The notes under the pieces were generated by a model. The model was not told the DNA's origin. It made no database searches and saw only the letters and a program-made list of their open reading frames with translations. From a virus: a DNA stretch of 26,081 nt. Below, piece after piece: positions 1 to 7,600 of this stretch. The DNA lies in the IMG/VR virus record IMGVR_UViG_3300033153_008361, positions 64,001-90,081 of that record; one strand, 5' to 3'. The position numbers were made by a program, and so were the translations under genes. How positions within the stretch are numbered: position 1 is the stretch's first letter; each line of letters begins with the position of its first letter.

Positions 1-720
1 ATAAACGCATCAAACTGAGCCATCTGGCTCATCATGTGGCCTTGCTCAATAGGCTTCATGCCACCTTCAAGACCTAGCTCGGTAATGGCAAGGCCACCAT
101 ACAGACCCTGAGACTCCAGCCATTCCGCTTCCCGAAACGCCCGGTCAGTATTGGAAGTCAAGGGGACTAGATCGGGAAAGCCATAGACATGACGGCCGTA
201 AATGTGCCCCATCTCAAAACCAGCGGCAATATGGTCGCCGTAGTTCAGCTTCCAGGTTTCCATACCCCCGTTGGGCGCTCCCCCGTGAACTGAGCCATCA
301 TCTGGTGTCCCCGAGAACAAATTGCAGATGCACATCTTGAAGCCATCGGCCGCTGCCAATTGCATGATACGCATTTCATAAGCGTTAGCCACAGTCATGA
401 CACGCGGGTCATTTGCCCCCGTTTCATTGATGGCGGAATAATAATCGGCCGGGTTAAGCAACCACCGCTCTTTCAATAGGGGATACATATAATCGGCCAT
501 AGCGATAGCCTCAGCTACCGACATATTGTTAAGGTTGGGATTATCCCCGTAATAATAAATGTCTCTATAAATGCCCCAGGTATGACCACCGCTTTTTTCC
601 TTGGCTTCCTTTACGGCCCCGCCTTCCCCTACTGCAAACACCTCTGCTGGCTTTTCGTCACAAACTAGACCGTACCCATTTCGTGACCCTGTTTTTACGT
701 GAACTCCTATACGGCTCATA
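1..720 (-). CDS. Putative endolysin: glycoside-hydrolase-like TIM-barrel protein (3' end cut by window edge)
   Basis: The frame is open from ATG at 720 to the left edge (239 residues seen, C-terminus missing). An AAGGAG Shine-Dalgarno lies just upstream, overlapping the stop of the preceding small gene. Seen: residues 93-99 YYSAINE contain an Asn-Glu pair (N98-E99), residues 172-179 contain H172, H177 and Y179 (HIYGRHVY), and residues 211-216 read AITELG with E214 at the end of a hydrophobic stretch. Clan GH-A hydrolases use an Asn-Glu acid/base after strand 4 and a Glu nucleophile after strand 7, so the spacing of about 115 residues fits a TIM-barrel retaining glycosidase. It follows a run of small membrane proteins, which is the usual endolysin position. 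Peptidoglycan cleavage is inferred from position; a glycan-degrading virion enzyme is the alternative. No signal peptide is seen. Confidence 0.6.
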
Positions 721-727
721 ACACTCC

Positions 728-895
728 TTAGAAGGATACTTGTCGAATGATGTCCGGGATTACGGGGATAATGTCTCTAGGAATACCGTCCATCGGGTTC
801 TGGTAGACCGGGTTAATCACCAATACGAACGTGAACACGCACGTCCAAAACACGGAGATGGAAAATACTAGGAGCATTATCCATCTCCATGTCAT
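728..895 (-). CDS. Small single-pass membrane protein, 55 aa, lysis region
   Basis: Found by translating the gap between its neighbours. ATG at 895 opens a 55-residue frame ending in TAA at 728-730, and that TAA is part of the AAGGAG serving the next gene, so the two are coupled. The protein starts MTWRW, has one hydrophobic segment at about residues 6-27 (aromatic and valine rich), then a polar Pro/Ile-rich tail with NPVYQNP and two IIP/VIP turns. The positive N-terminus suggests N-in, C-out topology. The ATG lacks a good Shine-Dalgarno; a GTG immediately upstream in the same frame (898) is an alternative start. Position between a holin-like gene and the putative endolysin suggests a lysis accessory role such as holin, antiholin or spanin-like, but no family is recognised. 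Confidence 0.6.
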   Translation of the reverse strand: MTWRWIMLLVFSISVFWTCVFTFVLVINPVYQNPMDGIPRDIIPVIPDIIRQVSF

Positions 896-948
896 CACGT
901 TTCAGGGCTTACCCCGGTTGAAGTAGGCCACGCGCCAGGGTTTCACAA

Positions 949-1269
949 TTAGGGTCGAGGTTTGGACCGTTTAGTTGCTCGGTGGACGCCTTGCCCAATG
1001 CCTAATGCGCCAAAGTAGACGCCAATTGCGGTCATCGCTCCGGCCAAATCTGGTGTGAAGGTATCGAAAACTTTAAGTAACGCCATAACATAGGCGAAAA
1101 CAACAATGATTAAGATGCCCACAGCATTGACCGTTTTCTTTTTCTTCTCATCCAGCTTCTGGAACTTATCTTCAACAAACCAAAGATATTCCAGGGCAAA
1201 AGTCTGGATTGCCGTCCAGATTATAATGACGATTGTGACCGTTAAAGTACCTGTACTAACTTCTACCAT
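949..1269 (-). CDS. Small three-helix membrane protein, holin candidate
   Basis: 106 residues with three predicted membrane segments at about 8-30 (TLTVTIVIIIWTA start), 47-68 (VNAVGILIIVVFAY) and 76-93 (small-residue rich, GVYFGALGIG). A highly charged loop (DEKKKKT) separates the first two helices and the C-terminus is basic (ATKRSKPRP). ATG at 1269 has a strong GGAG/AGGA region upstream and lies only 3 bases after the previous stop. Size, helix number, basic tail and position before the endolysin candidate are typical of phage holins, which form inner-membrane lesions that release endolysin. No specific holin family is recognised, and the neighbouring three-helix protein is an equally good candidate. 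Confidence 0.6.
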   Translation of the reverse strand: MVEVSTGTLTVTIVIIIWTAIQTFALEYLWFVEDKFQKLDEKKKKTVNAVGILIIVVFAYVMALLKVFDTFTPDLAGAMTAIGVYFGALGIGQGVHRATKRSKPRP

Positions 1270-1272
1270 TTC

Positions 1273-1587
1273 CTACTTCTCCTTTCTCTGCTGAGTATTA
1301 AAATAGCCCTTCATTAGGGCAAACTGAAAAACACTTACCGCTGCCATCAGCATAGCAGATGCCATGCTAAAAGGGAAGTCACATTCCCCACCTTCAATGA
1401 GTGTTCCTATGACTTGGGCAAGTTTGAAGATCACTACCAAGGCTAACCCGGCATTGGTCAGGAATAAAGCATGAGCCGTTCCAGAATGCTCAGATCGCCA
1501 TAAAGGAAACCAAAAAACGGCGGTGGCTGTAAATGAAATAACTGACCCGACTCCAAGGCTAAGAATTATCAATACTGTTGGAAACAT
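1273..1587 (-). CDS. Small three-helix membrane protein, lysis region
   Basis: 104 residues, with membrane segments at about 4-29, 39-62 and 72-92, and a short charged C-terminal tail (NTQQRKEK). One loop carries Cys69 next to acidic residues (EGGECD). The start is ATG 1587, because the next methionine is at residue 79; it overlaps the end of the upstream gene by 29 bases, consistent with translational coupling. An AGGA lies somewhat far upstream. The family is not recognised. By location and topology it is a second holin or antiholin candidate. Confidence 0.55.
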   Translation of the reverse strand: MFPTVLIILSLGVGSVISFTATAVFWFPLWRSEHSGTAHALFLTNAGLALVVIFKLAQVIGTLIEGGECDFPFSMASAMLMAAVSVFQFALMKGYFNTQQRKEK

Positions 1588-1783
1588 TGTCTTTGATCAT
1601 CCTTTCTGCAACCTTAGTGTCCAGCGTCATTTTCTCAACAAGATCACAAACCCGACGCACATTTCCATTAAGTTCTATCAAAGCTGCATCTAATTCCACA
1701 AGTGAATGACGGCCATTTGTGGGCTTCTTAATAAGGATAAACCAATGATTCTTGAGCCGGGCCTCAATCTTTTTTGTTAGCAT
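1559..1783 (-). CDS. Small helical protein of unknown function, lysis region
   Basis: 74 residues with no membrane segment. The sequence is mostly amphipathic and charged, with a basic N-terminus (LTKKIEARLKNH) and a predicted helix over residues 27-65. ATG 1783 overlaps the upstream gene by 20 bases and the downstream gene by 29, so it sits in a tightly coupled cluster. An AGGA about nine bases upstream of the ATG can act as ribosome binding site. It may be a cytoplasmic partner of the flanking membrane proteins; no family is recognised and function is unknown. Confidence 0.45.
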   Translation of the reverse strand: MLTKKIEARLKNHWFILIKKPTNGRHSLVELDAALIELNGNVRRVCDLVEKMTLDTKVAERMIKDNVSNSIDNS

Positions 1784-2084
1784 TTTTCAGGTCCTGTCTC
1801 AGCTTATCCAATTCCCTAGCGATAGAGAATTGTTGCAGGAAGACCTCGATAGCATTTGCTAAACCGTCAACGGCGCTAGTGGTTTCCGTTAAACCTGCCA
1901 AGGTCTTTTCTAGCAATTCAGTCTGATTATCACTATTGTTCTCATTGGCTTTTTGGAGCAGCCTAAAAAGGATGACGCATACTCCAGCCAAAGCAGTAAT
2001 AATCACCCATTGCAACGTCATGACATTCTGGGGACCTTCGGCTACCTGTAAAAAAATCATGGTTAGCATTAGCATACCTGTCAT
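1764..2084 (-). CDS. Membrane-anchored coiled-coil protein, first gene of the lysis region
   Basis: 106 residues. A short hydrophobic N-terminus (residues 3-14) is followed by a clear membrane helix at about 24-43 (WVIITALAGVCVILF), then a long polar helical region (55-100) with heptad-like leucines and alanines and a Lys/Asn-rich end. This topology resembles membrane-anchored lysis regulators and some phage hemolysin XhlA-like proteins, but no diagnostic motif is present. The start could be ATG 2084, or ATG 2075 or 2069; none has a convincing Shine-Dalgarno. The gene follows a promoter-like sequence and a 64-base gap, so it probably heads the lysis transcript. Confidence 0.5.
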   Translation of the reverse strand: MTGMLMLTMIFLQVAEGPQNVMTLQWVIITALAGVCVILFRLLQKANENNSDNQTELLEKTLAGLTETTSAVDGLANAIEVFLQQFSIARELDKLRQDLKNANKKD

Positions 2085-2147
2085 TCACTCTGTTCTAAAT
2101 ATGACATTGGTACTATTAAAGAGTCCCCTCTTTCCAAGGTTGAATTC

Positions 2148-2156
2148 ATTATAGCA
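2148..2156 (-). promoter_or_regulatory. Extended -10 promoter-like sequence ahead of the lysis genes
   Basis: The minus strand reads TGCTATAAT, a perfect TATAAT with an extended TGn. It overlaps the stop codon of the upstream fibre gene. No good TTGACA occurs 16-18 bases upstream, which is tolerated for extended -10 promoters. The expected start of transcription is near 2141, about 57 bases before the first lysis gene. The leader also holds a 6-bp inverted repeat at 2118-2133 (AAAGAG, loop, CTCTTT) with no U-run after it, so it is not a clear terminator. Confidence 0.4.
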
Positions 2157-3165
2157 TACTAATAAGAATGCCCTGTTGCACATCGCTACCACCACCAACA
2201 TCTTCTATTGCCTCAGCGTACATCGCACTCTCGCCATAGTTGGTATCACTGGGCGGCGAATTACAGGGATCTTCTGGCCCATCGCTATAAGTGTCTCCAA
2301 CGGTGTAATAATCCCTGCTTTCAAACCATCCCCAAGGATTGTTAGTAAACGACGCAACAACCAAATCTGCTTGAAGACCTATCCAGTATGTTGCACCTTC
2401 TGTAATGTCAATAGTGGATTGCAAATCTTCGCTGTACCATTGTTCTGTACTTGCCCCAACGATTGGGTCTGATTGCCCAAGTAAAGCGTCTGGAGTTCCG
2501 GCATTGTCAGAGTACATGACGAATCGTATGGAGTCTGAACTTGTAAACGTTTCATCTAAAAAGCACCAGATTTTCTCTAGTGTAAGATCCTCTTGAGCAA
2601 CTACCTCAGTCAAAAACACTTGATCGGTAGCAGCCCCGTTCTCATCGTAGTTTGGGGTTTCGCTTTTGAACATACCCCCTTTATATCCGATCCATCTCCT
2701 TGTAGACGTTATTCGGGCAGTATTGGCATAGATTGAATATTCTCGCGTTACGTTGCTGCCGCCAGCCCAAGGCTGGAGTGGATAGGGCCACGTATCAGAC
2801 ACAATTCTTGAATTCAAAGTAACATCAGAGTCATATACCAATGTGATTGCGTCATCCGAATGAACACCAAGCCAATAGGTGATACCATTACTCACGGCCA
2901 AGGGTTGTGAAAGTTCAGCAGAATACCATTCATCAGAACCAGTGCCAACAATCAGCACGGTTTGAGCAATAAGTACATCTGGAACATCTGAGTTGTCACT
3001 GTATATGGAAAACCGGAATAGCTCGCCAACCGCAGCGTTTTTCACATAAGCACTCATACTATAGAGGACTCCATCAAAGCCACAAACATGCTGGCTCACA
3101 AAATGCTCGTCTGCGGCAAGTGCCTGATCCGATCCACCCGGAGTCTCGTACCCGAACTTAGACAT
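2149..3165 (-). CDS. Tail fibre or peripheral virion protein with two tandem beta-sandwich repeats
   Basis: 338 residues made of two related units. Each has a segment of type FRFSIYSDNSDVPD or IRFVMYSDNAGTPD, followed by a WYS...L...I..G.TYW.G signature at about residues 72-95 and 240-263. This pattern resembles the beta-sandwich domains called choice-of-anchor R or DUF4082-like in bacterial surface proteins; that assignment is from memory of the pattern. The N-terminus has YETPGGSDQAL and the C-terminus is Gly/Ser rich before a hydrophobic end. ATG 3165 overlaps the upstream stop as TAATG and has no clear Shine-Dalgarno, so translation is probably coupled. It is the last structural gene before the lysis region, a usual place for host-contact proteins. 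A related domain occurs in the gene at 23999-24520. Confidence 0.6.
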   Translation of the reverse strand: MSKFGYETPGGSDQALAADEHFVSQHVCGFDGVLYSMSAYVKNAAVGELFRFSIYSDNSDVPDVLIAQTVLIVGTGSDEWYSAELSQPLAVSNGITYWLGVHSDDAITLVYDSDVTLNSRIVSDTWPYPLQPWAGGSNVTREYSIYANTARITSTRRWIGYKGGMFKSETPNYDENGAATDQVFLTEVVAQEDLTLEKIWCFLDETFTSSDSIRFVMYSDNAGTPDALLGQSDPIVGASTEQWYSEDLQSTIDITEGATYWIGLQADLVVASFTNNPWGWFESRDYYTVGDTYSDGPEDPCNSPPSDTNYGESAMYAEAIEDVGGGSDVQQGILISML

Positions 3166-3710
3166 TATTTCATATCTGCCCCTGGTAGGAAACCTTGATA
3201 AATGGTCCCGCCATTAGTAGTGAAGAAAGTGTAGGTATCAACCGCAAGTGCTGTGCCGGTCAAGGTTGGTTCTGTGCCACCCGGCCAATCGACACTACCC
3301 GGCCATGTTCTTGTCCAAGGCGAACTACCGTCATTGGTAATAATTAACTTAAATGAGCTTTCGATTCCGCTGGCCTGTGGATTATCGAAAGTAAAAGTGA
3401 TATTACCCGTTTGGGTAAGGGTAATAACATTACCGTCATCCAGGTCCAGAGTGACAGCACCTGACTGGTTGCCCATTGCATTGACGACCTTCCCGTATTG
3501 GATAATGGGTGAGAGCAGGATTTTCCCCCATGTTACCGGGCTCTCATCACGTAATATCCAATAAGAATCTTCGGCCGTAGCCTTACCAACCATGCCGACC
3601 TGTTCCGAGGTAAAACCCGTAGCGGCAAGCAAGGTCGTCTCATTTGCATAGATAAGATCGGCATCAATAATTGGATGTACTTTTGTTTGTTCGCTATGTA
3701 ATAGTCCCAT
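3165..3710 (-). CDS. Phage tail fibre-like protein
   Basis: 181 residues. Residues 31-64 (GFTSEQVGMVGKA...YWILRDESPVTWGKI) follow the vGkvA...yW.L.d.sP.tW pattern common in phage fibre proteins, where it forms a repeated beta unit. Residues 98-150 (LTQTGNITFTFDNP, then a strand and WPGSVDWPGGTEPTLT) match a domain frequent at the tips of fibres and neck appendages. ATG 3710 is one base after the upstream stop, with an AGG nearby. The position within the fibre cluster supports the assignment. Receptor-binding function is inferred only. Confidence 0.6.
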   Translation of the reverse strand: MGLLHSEQTKVHPIIDADLIYANETTLLAATGFTSEQVGMVGKATAEDSYWILRDESPVTWGKILLSPIIQYGKVVNAMGNQSGAVTLDLDDGNVITLTQTGNITFTFDNPQASGIESSFKLIITNDGSSPWTRTWPGSVDWPGGTEPTLTGTALAVDTYTFFTTNGGTIYQGFLPGADMK

Positions 3711-3711
3711 A

Positions 3712-4632
3712 TTAACCTACCACTATTAGATCGCCATCCTCGTTAGTTAGCCAGCCACCGCCATCGTCTGGATGAGCAATAACAGGAGTCGCCCAAAAAG
3801 GAATGGAGACATCATCTGACATAAAAACTTGCCCCGGCCCTGTCGGGGCTGGCACGGCCGAGTCTGAGCCATCACCTAGAAAGTCTCGGCCATCATCAAT
3901 GTCGTCTGCTGTTGTGACATCAGTTTGCCCATTAGCCAAAGTAACCCATGCTGATTTCGTTACTTCATCGTGGGGTGGAAGCGGAAGCGGGACAGGAATA
4001 ATCCCATTATCAATAACCGTGGGACCTTCCACGGTATAAAGAATATTAGTCAGCCGATCCAAATAAATAAGGACGTTTCTTATTAGGCCGGCAGCGGGGA
4101 CAGAAGAAGTTAGGTCCGTATCAGCACCAGGAAAAAACTTTGAGCTCCCACCGTGATTGTAATCATAAGGATAGGTTGAAACCGTCAATGTCGCCCCGTC
4201 TCCAACGGTTTTGAATACATACATCATGGGTTGGAAAACATCCACCGGGTCAGGACCTGGGTCTGATTCATCTGCGGTTCGATGACTTGAAGCATGTAGG
4301 CCAGTATTGAACTGGCTAATAGGGACTACAGAAGTATCCACTTCATAGGAACTGTTGACACCAATGATCTCCCATCGGTACGGGAATGTTGGTTGTCGGG
4401 CCACCAGGACGGCAGTACCTTCCTCTCTTAGGGTTGTGGGATTCCAGACAGGGGCTTTGTTGGCCTCTTTTTGCCCTGAGTAGCTTACCCAAGTCCAGTT
4501 TGTACCAAGGGCCAAATAGGTTGTCTCCCCACCCTCTGAAACGATTTCAGCCGGCCGGACAATAATCTTATCTTCAAGCAAAAGAAGGCGGTTGTTCCTG
4601 GCCGCTTGAATGTCACGATAATCAGAGTACAT
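3712..4632 (-). CDS. Tail fibre or baseplate-associated protein
   Basis: 306 residues, beta-rich, without membrane segments. Residues about 111-132 (GLHASSHRTADESDPGPDPVD) contain the H.SSH...sDP pattern widely seen at the shaft of phage fibre proteins. Residues about 266-282 (GQVFMSDDVSIPFWATP) match the Gqvl.sdg..p.W pattern also common in fibres. A Pro-rich linker (IPVPLPLPPHDE) lies between. ATG 4632 has AAGG nine bases upstream. It follows the tail-tip gene and precedes two more fibre genes, so it may adapt the fibres to the tip. Confidence 0.6.
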   Translation of the reverse strand: MYSDYRDIQAARNNRLLLLEDKIIVRPAEIVSEGGETTYLALGTNWTWVSYSGQKEANKAPVWNPTTLREEGTAVLVARQPTFPYRWEIIGVNSSYEVDTSVVPISQFNTGLHASSHRTADESDPGPDPVDVFQPMMYVFKTVGDGATLTVSTYPYDYNHGGSSKFFPGADTDLTSSVPAAGLIRNVLIYLDRLTNILYTVEGPTVIDNGIIPVPLPLPPHDEVTKSAWVTLANGQTDVTTADDIDDGRDFLGDGSDSAVPAPTGPGQVFMSDDVSIPFWATPVIAHPDDGGGWLTNEDGDLIVVG

Positions 4633-4644
4633 GATTAAACCTTA

Positions 4645-7600
4645 CTACATTCTGATGATGGCTTCAATACCATCGGTATTGTCATGGTTGAAAGTCAGGT
4701 CCGAATAAATAACAAACGGGGTGTTGACCTGCACAACCATAATAGGATCTGCAAACCAGGAGCAGATGTAAGCATCCCCATTGTAGAAATTGATAGTCAT
4801 ACCATGAGGCGCTACCGGCGCATCGAAGGGCAGAGTTAGTCGTAGGGTCAAGGCATTGTCGGCATTGTCCCGGTATAGCTTCGCCTGAGCAGCCCTATTC
4901 CTGATGGCGTACATATAACCGAGGGTAGTAATGATCAACGCCCCACAGTGGTCTACACCCCATGTGTTTTCGATCAGCGCCCAAGCAGCCCCGCCGTTGA
5001 GAGTGCGAATAATATGGGTCTCTATTCCGAGACTTTGAGGATCATACATACGGCCAAATACATAGACAACATCATCATAACCAAACGGGACAAATGGATA
5101 AGCAAGCCGTGTCTTAGCCTCTGTAGCTGCAAAAGCAGCCACCCCCATAGAGAACGTGTTACTAAGAGCGAGACTCGGCAGGGCAAACTCTTGAGCATAC
5201 AACACGGCATTTAGATTGCCCGTTACCCATACCTTATCACCGGCCGACTTGCCGATACTTAGGCCAAGTCCCCTTGCGGCATAGTCACCAATGTCCCAAT
5301 TAATTGTCCAGCCGTCAAGATCGGAACTACTATTCCATCTAACCAATAAGCCCTTAGTACCAGATAATACCTCTATTGAAAAACCATATCCCGAAGCATC
5401 ACCCGTATTATCCACAACCGTTCCGTAAGTGATTGCGTTTGTTGAAGCATTGACCTTACCTAAAACATGGCGGACATCTGGGTATGTCCCTGTTTGTGGC
5501 TTGTAGCCAACAATAAAAAACTCAGGGTTGATTATTGCTAAATTTTGCTCATAGACATCAAAACTGAATGTATCCCATGCGGCAGGGGTAGACAGATCAA
5601 TTGTAGGAATGGTATATGGACCGCCCACCGTGCCAACTCGACAATATCCATATTCATAAGTCGAGACATCCTCATACCAAGAAATCACAAACCGTGTGCT
5701 ATCTAACTTGCGAACACCTATTTCATGAACAATCTTGCTGGCCGCATTGCCGAAAGTAAGACCAGAACTTTTGTAAAGGTTGTTTCCGAATCGACCAATG
5801 CCAATGGCATTCCCATAACTATTACCAGAACCATTGTCCTCGCTAATAACTACAGCATGGGTAGTAGATAATGTGGCAACGTCTACAGAACGGCCGAAAG
5901 TACCTAAAGGAAGTTCTGAACCATGCGTAGGGTTTGCCCCGGTTGTTACAACGACCCTGGCCCCACCAGTTATCGACCCGCTACCATAGACAACTAGACT
6001 AGCATCCTCATCAAACATAGAGATCCGCACACAATCCGCGTCGTTAGTTACAGCAAATGAGTCTACTGAACTCATAGAAATGACAGTCGCGCTTATCGTC
6101 CCAATCGCCAATTTTATACCGGGCCATATACTGCCATTGTAATAGATCCACGCCAGCAAAAATTTGGTTGGGCCAATCGCAACGGCCGACATCTCGTAGG
6201 GAGTATTCCCGCTTGTTTCATCACCTGGATTAAGCACATAATCCGTTCCCCCTGGCGTTAGGGTATCACCAGAGATGTCAATAACAGTACCCTGTATACG
6301 ATAGGTTGGCCCGTTGTCAGCCCAAATTTGCACGGCTTTTGTCTCGGTCAAGACACAAAGCGTTTTGTGCATCCCACTGTTGGAGTAACCTGAAAGATTC
6401 TGAACATCGGCCGAACCATTATAAACACTCGTTGTCGAGCCAAACGAGGTTACTTTCTCTAGCCCTTCTATCCCAATATTTTTCCAGGACCAAGTTGAAC
6501 CATTATCATCTGTGTATGCTAACCAGCTTCGCCAAGTGCCACCACTGTTTTGCCAGGTAGCCAGGAATACAAATTCATCCTGATTAATGTAAGACCCTTC
6601 GCCCTGAATAAAAGTAACACTGGCAACTGTTGGCGCTGGTGAATCACCGGCATTGTTAGGCGGGTCTGATGAGGGGGTAACGTCAACATCAACCGATGCA
6701 AAAGCATCTGTAGAACGCTTGATAAACCCGATCCCGCAGCGGAAAACAATTGCGGACGCCGGCGAATCTGTGGCCTGTTTTACCCGCCAGAAAGGATCTT
6801 GGACCAAATCTGTAACCCCTTGGGTTAATCGTTTTGTCCACAAATCACCAAGGGCCGACTTATAGTTGACCGAGGCCCCGGTCAGTAACGCTCCTGGCAC
6901 TTCTTCCGGTGGGGGAAGGAGCGGCAGGTTTCCACCGAGCGGGGGGAAGGAAGGGCACTCAGTATAAACACCATCAGTTGTGACATGCTCGGGCTCAAAA
7001 GAGCAGTTCATATCCCAAAAAGTATTCATGGAATTGTAAGTAGCCATTACGTGGCGAAGGTAAAGCGGTTTGTCAGACCACGTAATGCCACGCGGATTCT
7101 GAGATGCTTGTAAATCCATTGTGAATTGTTCGCTGTAAGCACAGTCAAACACACCAAGATAATTCCCATGTAGCTCGATGCGAAATTCTTCTATTGGGTT
7201 ATTGATTTTCGCCTCGTGCCGCCCCGCGATCTGGTTTAGATGGTCCTGGCTAGATACGGTCTGTTTCGGCTTATCTTGTGGGCTAGGGCCACGCCACAGG
7301 GGTTTCCCACCGGGCGCTATGGAACAAAATTCATCGGCATCGGGCTTACCGTCTACGAAAGCACCATCCCAATAAAAGCCATTCGCCGTCACAAAGGGGA
7401 CTTCAAACTCAGGCTTGCGGGGGATCGCCATGGGCCCGCCAAAATCTGCGATGCCGGGTAGCGACGAAATTGCAAAAATGGTTGTCAGACCCGAACGGTC
7501 TGAGTCAATCATAAGCTGCTGATCATCTACGATGTGTATCCGGCCGCCCTGGTCGCACTGAACCCGAGCCCGTATTGACTCATCGTAAAGGAACACGTTT

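Noticed and set aside
2118-2133. AAAGAG/CTCTTT hairpin considered as a terminator for the fibre genes
   Set aside because: The stem is only 6 bp and A/T rich, with no T run after it on the minus strand.
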